Assembly (NCBI RefSeq): GCF_000215705.1
Contig: NC_015677.1
Location: 434,001 to 498,000, forward strand
Source of the DNA: Ramlibacter tataouinensis TTB310
GTDB taxonomy: Bacteria; Pseudomonadota; Gammaproteobacteria; Burkholderiales; Burkholderiaceae_C
Direction: 5' to 3'
DNA: 64,000 bases
In this document: positions 30,924 to 42,228 of the stretch, in pieces
How positions within the stretch are numbered: position 1 is the stretch's first letter
How the letters are laid out: every line of letters begins with the position of its first letter
Translations under genes and position numbers: made by a program
The notes under the pieces: generated by a model
The model's database searches: none
Told to the model about the DNA's origin: nothing
Seen by the model: the letters and a program-made list of their open reading frames with translations, nothing else

Positions 30924-32515
30924 CACGCCACCATCCGTGTTTCGTGCCGATCTTCCATCCAGCAGGCCACCGCGTCGCGCTGCGCCGGGCTGGAGTGCAG
31001 CCCGAGCTTGCTGCGGCGCCACAGCACGTCGTCCGCCCGGGTGGCCCATTCGTCGCGGCGAAGGTGGTCGAGCTCGGCCTCGTACAGGCCCGGCGCCACT
31101 TCCCGGCCCATGCCGGCGGCGGAAGCTGGCAGGAACCGGTCGACGCGGGCGCCATAGCTGCGCGCGAGGCGCAGCAGCAGCGGGTCCGGCAGCCAGGGAT
31201 GGCTCCGCGCCAGGGCCTGGCAGAACCGCGCCAGGTCCACGTCGGGCCGCCGGGCGGGGCCGATCCAGGCGCTCAGGTCGCCGCCGGGAAGCAGGGCCTG
31301 CCGGGTCCACGCCGGCCGGGACTGGCCCAGCATGCGGCCGACCTGGTCGGCCGCCTCCTCGGCCAGCTTGCGGAAGGTGGTGATCTTGCCGCCCCACACC
31401 GTCAGCAGCGGCGCGCCCACCGTGTCCGGCTCCAGCAGGTAGTCGCGCGTGACGGCCGACGGGTCGCCCGAGGCGTCGTCCAGCAGCGGGCGCACGCCCG
31501 AGTAGCTCCACACCACGTCGGCCGGGGCGACCGGCCTGCGCAGGTAGCGGCTGGCCTGCCCGCACAGGTAGGCGGTTTCGGCGGCGTCGATGCGCGCGCC
31601 GCGGGCGTCGCCGCGCAGCTCCACGTCTGTGGTGCCGATCAGGGTGAACCGCTGCTCGTACGGGATGGCGAAGATGATGCGCTTGTCGGCGTTCTGGAAC
31701 ACGTAGGCGTGGTCGTGCTCGAAGCAGCGCGGCACCACGATGTGGCTGCCCTTGACCAGCCGCAGGCTGCGGCCGGGGCCCGCGCCGGCGCCGGCCGGGC
31801 GGGCCTGGCGCAGGAAGCCCTCGGCCCAGGGGCCGGCGGCGTTGACCAGCACCCGCGCGCCCAGCTCGCGGGCCGGGCCGCCGGCCGGCTGCAGGGTTGC
31901 CGTCCAGCCCTGCGCACCGCGCACGGCGGCTGTCACGCGGGTGCGGGTGTGGACCACCGCGCCGCGCTCGCGTGCATCGATCGCGTTGAGCACCACCAGG
32001 CGGGCGTCGTCCACCCAGCCGTCGGAGTACACGAAAGCGCGGTCCAGGTGCGGCTGCAGGCATTGCCCCAGCGCATGGCCGCGCAGCGAGACCGTCTGGC
32101 AGCCGGGCAGCAGCTGGCGCCGCGCCAGATGGTCGTACAGGAACAGCCCGGCGCGGATCATCCAGGCCGGGCGCATGGCGGCGTCGTGCGGCATCACGAA
32201 GCGCAGCGGCCGCATGATGTGCGGCGCGCTGCGCAGCAGCACCTCGCGCTCCTGCAGCGCCTTGCGCACCAGCGAGAACTCGTAGTGTTCGAGGTAGCGC
32301 AGGCCGCCGTGGATCAGCTTGGTGGACGCGGACGAGGTATGCGAGGCCAGGTCGTCCTGCTCGCACAGCACCACCCGCCAGCCGCGGCCGGCGAGGTCGC
32401 GCGCGATGCCAGCGCCGTTGATCCCGCCGCCGACCACCAGCACGTCGCAGCCGGCGCACGCCGGGGCCTCGCCGCGCGCGGCGGGGGGTGCCTGCGTGTG
32501 TGCTCCAGGATTCAC
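30923..32515 (-). CDS. glpD: Aerobic glycerol-3-phosphate dehydrogenase
   Basis: A 530-residue membrane-associated flavoprotein that oxidises glycerol-3-phosphate to dihydroxyacetone phosphate and feeds quinones. The FAD-binding motif is VVGGGINGAGIARDLAGRG, followed by the GlpD signature TSSASTKLIHGGLRYLE. GTG 32515 follows a purine-rich AAGGGCAGG. It is the first gene of the seven-gene import and oxidation operon and is divergent from glpR. Confidence 0.94.
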
Positions 32516-32540
32516 GGCCTGCCCTTGTGTGTGTCCGTGG

Positions 32541-32623
32541 TGGTTCGGTTTTTTTCATTCTTGTTGTTTTGGGCGCGCTTTCCCTCAGCGTTTTCCCTCG
32601 CCTTGTTCGTTATTTTTCGTTTT
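32541..32623. promoter_or_regulatory. glpD / glpR control region with TTCGTT-type repeats
   Basis: The 150-bp gap between divergent glpD and glpR is AT-rich against its surroundings. It contains TTCGTT half-sites at 32606-32611 and 32616-32621, exactly 10 bp apart, and related CGTTTT and TTCGGTTT words at 32589-32594 and 32544-32551. DeoR-family glycerol regulators commonly bind TTCGTT-like repeats, so these are candidate GlpR operators for both directions. Confidence 0.5.
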
Positions 32624-32665
32624 AGAGTCGCCCGCTGGATTGCCAGGGCCCAATGGGATGTGGTG

Positions 32666-33433
32666 GTGAATTCGAATCCGCGCCAGATCAAGCTGCTGAA
32701 CGTGGTCCGTCTGCGCGGGGCGGCCACCGTGGAGGAACTGGCCGACACCCTGGGCGTGACGCTGCAGACCGTGCGGCGCGACGTGCAGCGCCTGGCGGAT
32801 GCCGGCCTGCTCGCGCGCTTCCACGGCGGGGTGCAGGTGCCGAGCTCGACGGTCGAGAACATCGCGCACCAGCAGCGCGAAAGCCTCAACGCCGCCGGCA
32901 AGGCCGCCATCGCCCGCGCCGTGGCGGGCCAGGTGCCCAACGGCTGCTCGCTGGTCATCAACATCGGCACCACCACCGAAGCCATCGCCCGCGCCCTGCT
33001 GCACCACACGGGGCTGCGCGTGATCACCAACAACCTCAACGTGGCCGCCATCCTCAGCGGCAACCCCCAGTGCGAGGTGATCGTCGCCGGCGGCGTGGTG
33101 CGCACGCGCGACCGGGGCATCATCGGGGAGGCGACGGCCGACTTCATCCGCCAGTTCAAGGTCGACATCGCCCTGATCGGCATCTCGGGCATCGAGGCCG
33201 ACGGCTCGCTGCGCGACTTCGACTACCGCGAGGTCAAGGTGGCCCAGACCATCATCCAGCAGTCCCGCGAGGTCTGGCTGGCCGCCGACCATAGCAAGTT
33301 CAACCGGCCGGCGATGGTGGAGCTGGCCACGCTGCCGCAGATCGACCGCCTGTTCACCGACCGCGCGCCCCCGGAGCCGTTCCCCACCCTGCTGGCCGAC
33401 GCTGGCGTACGCTGCGACATCGCCGCCGAATGA
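32666..33433 (+). CDS. glpR: DeoR/GlpR-family transcriptional repressor
   Basis: A 255-residue regulator with an N-terminal DeoR helix-turn-helix ([23 protein letters not shown]) and a C-terminal sugar-phosphate-sensing domain ([32 protein letters not shown]). Three consecutive GTG codons (32660, 32663, 32666) are possible starts; 32666 gives the family-like N-terminus [11 protein letters not shown]. It lies 10 bp upstream of glpK and divergent from glpD, so it most likely represses both units until glycerol-3-phosphate is present. Confidence 0.9.
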   Translation: MNSNPRQIKLLNVVRLRGAATVEELADTLGVTLQTVRRDVQRLADAGLLARFHGGVQVPSSTVENIAHQQRESLNAAGKAAIARAVAGQVPNGCSLVINIGTTTEAIARALLHHTGLRVITNNLNVAAILSGNPQCEVIVAGGVVRTRDRGIIGEATADFIRQFKVDIALIGISGIEADGSLRDFDYREVKVAQTIIQQSREVWLAADHSKFNRPAMVELATLPQIDRLFTDRAPPEPFPTLLADAGVRCDIAAE

Positions 33434-33443
33434 AAGCACACGC

Positions 33444-34937
<1,494 letters not shown>

Positions 34938-35000
34938 AAGCGCCGCCCGGCGCGCACAATGGCCTGGCCCGCTCCAGGGCATGCCCCCAAGGAGACCGCC

Positions 35001-35552
35001 ATGACACGCCAACCCGTCCTGATCGCCGTGGCCGCAGCCGCGCTGGCGCTGCCGGCCTGGGCCCAGAGCCTCAAGCCCGGCCTCTGGGAGGTGCAAAGCC
35101 GCCTGCACGGCAACCCGCAGATGGAGCAGGCCATGGCCGAGATGAACCGGCAGATGGCCGGCATGTCCCCCGCCCAGCGAAAACAGATGCAGGAGACGAT
35201 GGCCCGGCAGGGCGTGCAGATCGGCGCCGGTGCGGGCGGCGCCACCGCCACCCGCATCTGCATGACCCGCGAGATGGCCGAGCGGGGCGAGGTCACGGGC
35301 CAGCAGGGCGACTGCAGGACCCACGGGCAGCAGCGCATCGCCAACACCCTGAGGATGGCCTTCACCTGCACCCAGCCGCCCGCCCGCGGCGAGACGCAGG
35401 TCACCTTCCTGGGCCCCGAGGCCTACAGCATGAAGATGACCTCCACCACCACGGTGGCCGGCAAGGACGAAACCGTGAGCATGGAAGGCTCGGGCAAGTG
35501 GGTCGCCGCCGACTGCGGCAACATCAGGCCGCTGGTGCCGCCGAAGAAGTAG
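35001..35552 (+). CDS. DUF3617-type periplasmic protein
   Basis: A 183-residue secreted protein with an N-terminal signal peptide (cleavage probably after LPAWA). The mature protein begins QSLKPGLWEV, typical of the DUF3617 family, with a Met/Gln-rich helix (MEQAMAEMNRQMAGM) and cysteines at CMTREM, DCRTH, FTCTQ and ADCGN. AAGGAG precedes ATG 35001. Function unknown. Confidence 0.8.
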   Translation: MTRQPVLIAVAAAALALPAWAQSLKPGLWEVQSRLHGNPQMEQAMAEMNRQMAGMSPAQRKQMQETMARQGVQIGAGAGGATATRICMTREMAERGEVTGQQGDCRTHGQQRIANTLRMAFTCTQPPARGETQVTFLGPEAYSMKMTSTTTVAGKDETVSMEGSGKWVAADCGNIRPLVPPKK

Positions 35553-35625
35553 GCCCGCGGCTCTTTTGCACTTCCCAACACGGCAGGCGCCCCACAGCCG
35601 GCCTGGCTGTGGTCCAGTGGATGGC

Positions 35626-36873
35626 ATGGACCACCACCCCGGCATCTTCCCGACCTTCTTCCTGTCCGGCTTCGAGTGCTCGACCTTCGACTGGAAGGGC
35701 GGCGGCCGCCGCAACCTGGTCGAGGAAACCCAGCACCGCGAGCATGCGATGGAGGACTACCGGCTGCTGCGCGAGCTGGGCATCGCGGTGGCGCGCGAGG
35801 GGATCCCCTGGCCGCTGGCCGACCGGGATGGGCGGTTCGACTTCAGCTGCATCGAGCCCATGGTCGAGGCCCTGCGGACGCACCGCATCACGCCGGTCTG
35901 GGACCTGTGCCACTACGGCTACCCCGACGGCCTGGACCCTTTTTCCGCCGAGTTCAGCCGCTCCTTCGCGCGCTACTGCCGCGCCGCGGCCGAGCATGTG
36001 TCGCAGCGCCTGCCGGGCCCGTACTTCTTCACGCCGATCAACGAGATCACCTTCTTCGCCTTCTGCGGCGGCGAGTGGGGCTGGGTCGCGCCGTACTGCA
36101 ACAGCCGCAAGGACCGCGAGCGCCTGCGCATCGCGCTGTGCGCGGCCGCCATCGCCGGCGTCAAGGCGATCCGCGAGGTGCTGCCCGAGGCGCGCATGAT
36201 GCACGTCGATCCGCTGGTGCAGGTGGTGGCGCCGAGGGACCGGCCCGACCTGGCCGACGAGGCGGCGCACGAAACCCACGTCGACACCTTCCTGGCGTGG
36301 GACATCCTGTGCGGGCTGGCGCACCCCGAGCTGGGCGGCTCGCCCGAGGTCCTGGACATCGTCGGCGCCAACAACTACTCGTTCGGGCAGATGGAGTACC
36401 GGCAGGAGGGCCCGCACCAGGCACTGGAGCCCGGCCATCCCGGCATCGAGCCCCTGTGCCACCTGCTGCAGCGCATCTGGGAGCGCTACCGCCGCCCGAT
36501 GGTGATCGGCGAAACCAGCGGCATGGGGCAGGGCCGGCCGGAGTGGCTGCGCGACGTGATGCACGAGGCGCTGGCGGCGGTGAACCAGGGGATGGACCTG
36601 CATGGCGTGTGCCTGTTCCCGGCCGTGGACATGCCCGACTGGCACACCGGACAGTGGCTGCACAACGGCATCTGCGACCTGGTCGAGGAAGAGGGCGGGC
36701 GGCTGCGGCGCGTGCCGCACGCGCCCTACGTCGACGAACTGCGCCGCTGGCAGAAGGAGCTGAACCGGGTGACGGTGCTGGACGCGGACCCGTACAGCGA
36801 CCCGGTGGACCTGGGCGACGTGGTCGAGGCCGCCAGGCGCCTGCGGCCGCGCCCGGACGCCGACTGGCACTAG
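35626..36873 (+). CDS. Glycoside hydrolase family 1-like protein
   Basis: A 415-residue protein that looks like a divergent GH1 (beta-glucosidase-type) TIM barrel. Seen in order: FLSGFECSTFDWKGGG, the PVWDLCHYGYPDGLDPF strand, FTPINEITFFAFCGGEWGW (position of the acid/base Glu in NE), then VIGETSGMGQGRPEW (position of the nucleophile Glu in ET), and a late LFPAVDMPDWHTGQW. No signal peptide, so it is cytosolic. It stands alone without a transporter or regulator; substrate not predictable. ATG 35626 chosen; upstream ribosome site weak. Confidence 0.7.
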   Translation: MDHHPGIFPTFFLSGFECSTFDWKGGGRRNLVEETQHREHAMEDYRLLRELGIAVAREGIPWPLADRDGRFDFSCIEPMVEALRTHRITPVWDLCHYGYPDGLDPFSAEFSRSFARYCRAAAEHVSQRLPGPYFFTPINEITFFAFCGGEWGWVAPYCNSRKDRERLRIALCAAAIAGVKAIREVLPEARMMHVDPLVQVVAPRDRPDLADEAAHETHVDTFLAWDILCGLAHPELGGSPEVLDIVGANNYSFGQMEYRQEGPHQALEPGHPGIEPLCHLLQRIWERYRRPMVIGETSGMGQGRPEWLRDVMHEALAAVNQGMDLHGVCLFPAVDMPDWHTGQWLHNGICDLVEEEGGRLRRVPHAPYVDELRRWQKELNRVTVLDADPYSDPVDLGDVVEAARRLRPRPDADWH

Positions 36874-37033
36874 GGCTTCGTCGCATCGATCCAGTGCTCG
36901 ACGGCGTTCGATGGAGAGCCCAGACCTGGTGCCGGCGCAAAGGAGTGCAGTAGCGCCGGTGCACCGAAAGGAAGACCGGACCATCTCAGCAATCCCAAGC
37001 AACAATTCAGACGCAGAGCCGCTGCGTCACGAC

Positions 37034-37060
37034 GTCTGCTCTGGGTCGGAAGCGGACATC
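37034..37060. repeat. Palindromic repeat family, copy a
   Basis: Contains gtctgct ... agcggac arms around a ctgggtcgga core. Lies just beyond the 3' end of the SDR gene. Confidence 0.6.
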
Positions 37061-37066
37061 TTGAAG

Positions 37067-37816
37067 TTATAGGGTCGTGAATCCGCCATCCATCACGATT
37101 TCGCTACCGATCGCGTAGGCCGACTCGTCGGAGGCGAGGAATACCGCAGCGTGCGCGATTTCCACCGGGTCTGCGAACCTTCCGGCCGGCAGCTGCTTGA
37201 GCAGGGACTGGCTCATCTCCTGCAGCGCGTCGTCAGGCAGGCCCAGTTTTCGGTAGATCGGTGTTGCGACGGGGCCCGGACTAAGCGTGTTGACGCGCAC
37301 GCCACGTGAGACAAGTTCGCCCGACAGCGTGCGCGCCAGTGAGCGCAGTGCGGCCTTCGTGGCCGAATAGACGCTGGAAGTCGCCATTCCGATGTGTGCA
37401 TTGACCGAGCCGGTTAGCACGATGGACGCAGGATTTGCGAGGACCGGAAGCAAGGCCTGCATCAGGAAGAAGGGTCCCTTGAGGTTGACGTCGACAGAGC
37501 GGTTGAAACTCTGTTCGTCCCACTCCTCCAAGGGCTTGAACACGCCGATGCCGGCGTTGAGCACGGCGACATCGAGTCGGCCGAAAGTATCCTCCACGCG
37601 CAAGCGGAGCAGTTGCTGGTCGCCGGCTTTGCCGGCATCAATCCTGACCACAGGGACTTCGCGTCCCAGTTCCTGCCGCGCGCGGTCCAGGGTGTTCTCG
37701 TTCCAGCCGGTCACCATCACGCGCGCGCCTTCCAGCAGGAACTGCCGGGCAGTTGCCAATCCGATGCCTGTCGTCCCGCCGGTGATGAGGGCGCGCTTTC
37801 CTTTGAGTCTGTCCAT
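37067..37816 (-). CDS. Short-chain dehydrogenase/reductase
   Basis: A 249-residue SDR oxidoreductase. The cofactor motif is TGGTTGIGLATARQF, NAG is in VLNAGIGVF, and the catalytic Ser-Tyr-Lys set appears as LTGSVNAHIG and YSATKAALRS. The C-terminus DESAYAIGSEIVMDGGFT is typical. The substrate is unknown. Codon use is less GC-rich than in the core genes, and the gene is flanked on both sides by copies of the palindromic repeat family, consistent with transfer. Confidence 0.9.
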   Translation of the reverse strand: MDRLKGKRALITGGTTGIGLATARQFLLEGARVMVTGWNENTLDRARQELGREVPVVRIDAGKAGDQQLLRLRVEDTFGRLDVAVLNAGIGVFKPLEEWDEQSFNRSVDVNLKGPFFLMQALLPVLANPASIVLTGSVNAHIGMATSSVYSATKAALRSLARTLSGELVSRGVRVNTLSPGPVATPIYRKLGLPDDALQEMSQSLLKQLPAGRFADPVEIAHAAVFLASDESAYAIGSEIVMDGGFTTL

Positions 37817-37837
37817 GTTGCTGGGTCCTGTTTTGTG

Positions 37838-37949
37838 CGGCCGATTGCCGAGAAGCGGACCTTAGGACTGCGGCTACTTCGGGACTCGCCAGATATGGAC
37901 ATGTTGTTCCCGAAGCTGATGTCCGCTTTCGGCCAGAAGCAGCCGTCCA
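37838..37949. repeat. Palindromic repeat family, inverted pair b
   Basis: Left arm 37838-37861 and right arm 37918-37949 (gatgtccgctttcggcc core) are related in inverted orientation and enclose about 55 bp. Located between the SDR and NlpC/P60 gene starts, so it also covers their promoter region. Confidence 0.65.
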
Positions 37950-37987
37950 GTCCGTCGGACGGGCAGCCCGGTTAACATGGCTGGGTG

Positions 37988-38494
37988 ATGAGGCGCATGC
38001 ACTCCGGAAAGCGAGAACTGATCGTCGGCGCCGGTTGGCTAGCTTTGGCTGGCTTGGCCGGTTGCGCCGCGCCGCTGGCGACCCGCACGGACGCCGCCAT
38101 CCCGTGGCCGTCATCGATCTCTGACCAACAGGCCGGGGAAGCCGCGTTCCTTGCTTTGGGTCTCGTGGGTACCCCGTACCGCTATGGGGGCAACACGCCC
38201 GAGACCGGGTTTGATTGCAGCGGCTTGATCGGTTACGTCTACCAGCAATCGGCAGGCATCTCACTGCCACGAACGGTGGCGCAGATCAGCCGCTGGGGCC
38301 AGTCAATCGACGCCGGTGCGGTGCGCGCCGGGGACCTGGTGATCTTCGGCAGCAACGGCGTTGCGTCGCATGCGGCCATCCACGCCGGTGAGTCGCGCTT
38401 CGTGCACGCTCCCAGCACCGGAGGCACCGTTCGGCTGAATGTGATCAGCGAGCGCTACTGGAAGACGCGTCTCCTGGACTACCGCCGAGCCTGA
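37988..38494 (+). CDS. NlpC/P60 family lipoprotein
   Basis: A 168-residue predicted peptidoglycan endopeptidase. The N-terminus carries a lipobox (LAGLAGC), so the mature protein should be membrane-anchored. The NlpC/P60 catalytic cysteine is in ETGFDCSGLIGYVYQQ, and the histidine in GVASHAAIHAG. Small single-domain form similar in size to E. coli Spr-type proteins. ATG 37988 or 37997 are both possible. Confidence 0.88.
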   Translation: MRRMHSGKRELIVGAGWLALAGLAGCAAPLATRTDAAIPWPSSISDQQAGEAAFLALGLVGTPYRYGGNTPETGFDCSGLIGYVYQQSAGISLPRTVAQISRWGQSIDAGAVRAGDLVIFGSNGVASHAAIHAGESRFVHAPSTGGTVRLNVISERYWKTRLLDYRRA

Positions 38495-38834
38495 GTTAAC
38501 CCTCGGCTGCGCGGGCACCGAGCCGCTGTCGTCTCTGGTGTGCGCTCAAACAGGGGAAGGGATGTCCGCTCCGGGTCGGAACCGGCCGTAGGGCGCATCG
38601 TCGCCGCTGCGCGCAAGGAGCTCACGACGCCAGGCCCTGAAAGCTGGCCAGCTGTAACAGGCGTGCATCGAATGTGTCGCACCAGAGTCGCGCTGTCGAC
38701 GCGGCGGGACGCGATCGCCAGACGTGGTGCGCGCACTGCGTGGATGAGCAGGCACACGTGGGGGAAATCGTCATGAGGGGCGCACGCCAATAATGCGCGT
38801 CCCTCGGCAGATGCCGGCACTTCGAAAGTCAAGC
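38495..38834. other. 340-bp gap without a convincing gene
   Basis: Only arginine-rich shadow frames are open here. It holds one copy of the palindromic repeat family at 38561-38588 and presumably the promoter of the gamma-glutamyltransferase gene. Nothing else recognised. Confidence 0.5.
38561..38588. repeat. Palindromic repeat family, copy c
   Basis: gatgtccgct-ccgggtcgg core with a degraded right arm, in the gap between the NlpC/P60 and gamma-glutamyltransferase genes. Confidence 0.5.
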
Positions 38835-40850
38835 ATGCGCTTCCCCTTACGTCACCGCCCCGTCACCGCGGTACTGTTCTCGCTGCTGCTCCTGGGCGGC
38901 TGCGGCGGCGGCGACGATCGCCCGCCGGCTGGCGCCCCGCTCGCCGTGCAGGCGAAGGGGACAGCCAACCCGTCGCAATCGGATCCCTCGTGCGCCGCGC
39001 TCACCGCGAACGGCTCCGTGGTCGTCGGCTCCGGCCTGCCGGGCGACCCGGCGGCGCCCGAGCTCGCGTCCGGCTACCGCACGGGCCTGCAGGCGGTGCA
39101 TGCCAAGAGCTTCATGGTGGTGACGGCCAACCCGCTCGCCAGCAAGGCCGGCTGCGACGTGCTGAAGGCCGGCGGCACCGCGGCCGACGCGGCCGTGGCG
39201 GTGCAGGCGGTGCTCGGCCTGGTCGAGCCGCAGTCGAGCGGCCTCGGCGGCGGCGCCTTCCTGATGCACTACGACGCCAGGACCCAGGTGGTGCAGACCT
39301 ACGACGGGCGCGAAACGGCGCCGGCCGCGGCGACGGAGAACCACCTGCGCTGGATCGACGACCAGAACGACCGCACCACGCCGCGCCCGAGCGCGCGTGC
39401 GAGCGGCCGCTCCATCGGCACGCCCGGCGCCGTGCGGATGCTCGAGCTGGTGCACCAGGAGCACGGGCGCAAACCCTGGAAGAACCTGTTCGACGCCGGC
39501 ATCGACCTGGCGGACAACGGCTTCCGGATCCCGGGCCGGATGGCGGATGCGATCGCCGGCGCGCGCACCAACCTGCAGCGCGACGCCGAAGCGGCGGCGA
39601 CCTACCTGAACCCGGACGGCTCGGCCAAGGCGCTGGGCACGGTGCTGACGATCCCGGCCTATGCGGCGACGCTGAGGGCCATCGCGGAAGGCGGCGCGGA
39701 TGCGTTCTACACCGGGCCGATCGCGCGGGACATCGTGGCCAAGATCAACGTCACCGCCAGCGCCGACGGCAGCACGCCGATCACGCCCGGCAAGACCACC
39801 GCGGCGGACCTCGCGAACTACCGCGCCAAGAAGCGCGACGCGGTGTGCACCACCTACCGCGTCTACTGGGTGTGCGGCATGGGCCCGCCGTCCTCCGGCG
39901 GCATCGCGGTGGCGCAGGCACTGGGCATCCTGGAGAACTACGACCTGCGCCTGTACCCGCCCACCGACGTGGACAACGAGGGCGGCCGGCCGCAAGCGAT
40001 GGCCGTGCACCTGGTGACGGAAGCCCAGCGCCTGGCCTATGCGGACCGCGACAAGTACGTCGCCGACACCGACTACCAGCCGCTTCCCGGCAACGGCGTT
40101 GCCACGATGGTCGACAAGGACTACCTGCGCGCCCGCGCGGCCCTGATCAATCCCGCCACCAGCATGCGCACGGCGCAGCCGGGCAACCTCGGCCCCGTCC
40201 CGGCCGGCATCATGCCGCCCTCGCCCGAGAGCGGCACGACGCACATGACCATCGTCGACCGCGACGGCAACGTGGTGTCGATGACGACCACCATCGAGGC
40301 GGGCTTCGGCTCGTACCACATGGCGCGCGGCTTCATGCTGAACAACGAGCTGACCGATTTTTCCGCCGCGCCCGCCGACGCCAACGGCCAGCCGATCGCC
40401 AACCGGGTCCAGGCCGGCAAGCGCCCGCGCAGCTCGATGGCGCCCACGCTGGTGTTCCGCAAGGCGGCCGACGGCTCGCGCGGCGAGTTCCTGATGGCCA
40501 CCGGTTCGCCCGGCGGCGCGGCGATCATCCAGTACGTGACCAAGACGCTGGTGAGCGCGCTGGACTGGAACCTCGATGCGCAGCAGGCGACCTCGCTGGT
40601 GAACTTCGGCGCCTCCAACAGCCCGAACACCTCCATCGGCGGCGAGCATCCGAAGATCAATGCCGCCAACAACGGCGCCAACGATCCACTGGTGCTGGAG
40701 CTGCGCGCGATGGGGCACACGGTGAACGTCGGCTCGCAGGCCAGCGGCGTCGGCACCGTCATCCGGCTGCAGGACCGCAAGGGCACCCTGCAAGGCGGCG
40801 CCGACCCGCGCCGTGAAGGGCTGGTGCTGGGAGATACTTTCACGCCTTGA
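38835..40850 (+). CDS. ggt: Gamma-glutamyltransferase, lipoprotein form
   Basis: A 671-residue Ntn-hydrolase that would cleave glutathione or other gamma-glutamyl compounds. Signal with lipobox LLLLGGC, then a Gly/Asp-rich linker, then the large-subunit domain (NPLASKAGCDVLKAGGTAADA, QSSGLGGGAFLMHYD). Autocleavage is expected before T468 in SGTTHMTIVDRDG, and the small subunit carries VQAGKRPRSSMAPTLV and TGSPGGAAI. Somewhat longer than usual. Its GC-rich codon use contrasts with the SDR and NlpC genes before it. ATG 38835 chosen because it begins the signal peptide. Confidence 0.9.
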   Translation: MRFPLRHRPVTAVLFSLLLLGGCGGGDDRPPAGAPLAVQAKGTANPSQSDPSCAALTANGSVVVGSGLPGDPAAPELASGYRTGLQAVHAKSFMVVTANPLASKAGCDVLKAGGTAADAAVAVQAVLGLVEPQSSGLGGGAFLMHYDARTQVVQTYDGRETAPAAATENHLRWIDDQNDRTTPRPSARASGRSIGTPGAVRMLELVHQEHGRKPWKNLFDAGIDLADNGFRIPGRMADAIAGARTNLQRDAEAAATYLNPDGSAKALGTVLTIPAYAATLRAIAEGGADAFYTGPIARDIVAKINVTASADGSTPITPGKTTAADLANYRAKKRDAVCTTYRVYWVCGMGPPSSGGIAVAQALGILENYDLRLYPPTDVDNEGGRPQAMAVHLVTEAQRLAYADRDKYVADTDYQPLPGNGVATMVDKDYLRARAALINPATSMRTAQPGNLGPVPAGIMPPSPESGTTHMTIVDRDGNVVSMTTTIEAGFGSYHMARGFMLNNELTDFSAAPADANGQPIANRVQAGKRPRSSMAPTLVFRKAADGSRGEFLMATGSPGGAAIIQYVTKTLVSALDWNLDAQQATSLVNFGASNSPNTSIGGEHPKINAANNGANDPLVLELRAMGHTVNVGSQASGVGTVIRLQDRKGTLQGGADPRREGLVLGDTFTP

Positions 40851-40936
40851 GTCCGGCGGCGGTTCCATGTTTCGTCTAGCGGGGGCGTTGCAGACTGCAC
40901 AGAAGCGACACAGGCGGACGCCTGCAACCAACGCGG

Positions 40937-42184
40937 TCAGGGCTGGCGCTCCTGCCGGGTATGGGGATGGTGATGCCGTTCATAGTGCTGCCGGAGCAGA
41001 TCTTTGCCGTAGTCATTTCCGTTCGGAGTCCTGACAACACTGTGAATGTGTTCCCTCGTTGCCCGTCCTCTCTCCAAATGCGTCAGCGCGATCGGTGCTT
41101 GATGATCGAACTCGATGAGGATCACGGGACTTTGCACACGGTAGTAGAACACCCCGTCATTCCTGGTCTCCCCGATCCAGGCGAAGTACGTGTCGTCAAG
41201 GTGTCGCATGACTTCGCTCATCTTCACCGAAGCGTGCTGTTCGCGCAGGTTGCCGACATGCACGGAGATCAAGTCGACAAGGCGGGCCCGTTGCCGCGCA
41301 GACAACTCCCGGGCAGGTATGCCGGCATGGTCAAGAACGAGGTTGTCCTTGAACGCTTCAGCCAGGGTATTCGCCCCAGCTTTGGCAGCGCTTAGAACGG
41401 CTTTTCTCCGTTGTGACGCACTCAGGTCGTTGATCAGCTCAAGCCCCTTGGCTTGCTCCACTTGGAGCACGGCCGTACCGGCGTACTTTCCGGCTTTCGC
41501 GACAGCCGGCTCCGACCCCATGAAAGTGGGTGTCATGACGACTTGATCACCAAGAACGAAGTAGTTGATGACCAGGTGATGGCCATCGAGCTGCCAACCC
41601 CAGGGCTGATCGGCCGACGGTTCGCCCATCAGTGTCAGGTAATAGTAGCCCTCTCCGTATTCGTCAAACTTGCCGGTCAGTTCGGCGAGCGTGTGATTCA
41701 GGCGCATGATGTCTTGTGACTGGCGCAGACCTTTGGCGCTGAGTGACGCCCTGAGTAGCCCCAGTGCCACATCGCGCTGGCCCGCGCTCATCTCGCCAAA
41801 TGCAACTCCCTGGCGGACGTAGAAGTGCGGGTTCATCCACTTCCGCCACTCGATGTCGTCAACGGGAAACCTAGTCTTCGCGCGCTGCGCCTCGGTCAGG
41901 GCGCTGAGGAACTCGACAGCAGCTTGGCGGACGGGCTCGGTCGATACGCCTGTCGATCGGTTTTCGAAGAGATTCGGCACCACCCGTCCATCTGTGGTCA
42001 CCCCCCGGAACGGTTCGCCAAGCCCACGCGCCTCTGCTTCAAGCGACCTGCGCAGGTTAATGTCAGCCCGCGACAGCGCTGGTTCGCTTTGCTGGGCGGT
42101 CGCGTGTAGCGGCACAGTCAAAGCGACTGACATCACAGCGATGGCGCAGAGCGGGCTGCGTGCGGGGCCTGAAAATCGGTTCAT
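40937..42184 (-). CDS. DUF3500 domain secreted protein
   Basis: A 415-residue protein with a signal peptide (MNRFSGPARSPLCAIAVMSVA...ATA). The body matches DUF3500: PFRGVTTDGRVVPNLF, then DEYGEGYYYLTLMGEPS, GWQLDGHHLVINYFVLGD, VMTPTFMGSEP and the C-terminal DPFYYR-like VFYYRVQSPVILIEFDHQAP. An AAGGAG precedes ATG 42184. Function unknown. It is 44 bp downstream of the kelch protein gene and on the same strand. Confidence 0.85.
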   Translation of the reverse strand: MNRFSGPARSPLCAIAVMSVALTVPLHATAQQSEPALSRADINLRRSLEAEARGLGEPFRGVTTDGRVVPNLFENRSTGVSTEPVRQAAVEFLSALTEAQRAKTRFPVDDIEWRKWMNPHFYVRQGVAFGEMSAGQRDVALGLLRASLSAKGLRQSQDIMRLNHTLAELTGKFDEYGEGYYYLTLMGEPSADQPWGWQLDGHHLVINYFVLGDQVVMTPTFMGSEPAVAKAGKYAGTAVLQVEQAKGLELINDLSASQRRKAVLSAAKAGANTLAEAFKDNLVLDHAGIPARELSARQRARLVDLISVHVGNLREQHASVKMSEVMRHLDDTYFAWIGETRNDGVFYYRVQSPVILIEFDHQAPIALTHLERGRATREHIHSVVRTPNGNDYGKDLLRQHYERHHHPHTRQERQP

Positions 42185-42228
42185 CGCTTGCTCCTTGAAA
42201 GTTGTTGCGTGCGAGGTGCGAGATGGGA

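Noticed and set aside
38540..38776. A 78-codon ORF in the gap before the gamma-glutamyltransferase gene
   Set aside because: Arg/Ser-rich, no ribosome site, and it overlaps a repeat copy.
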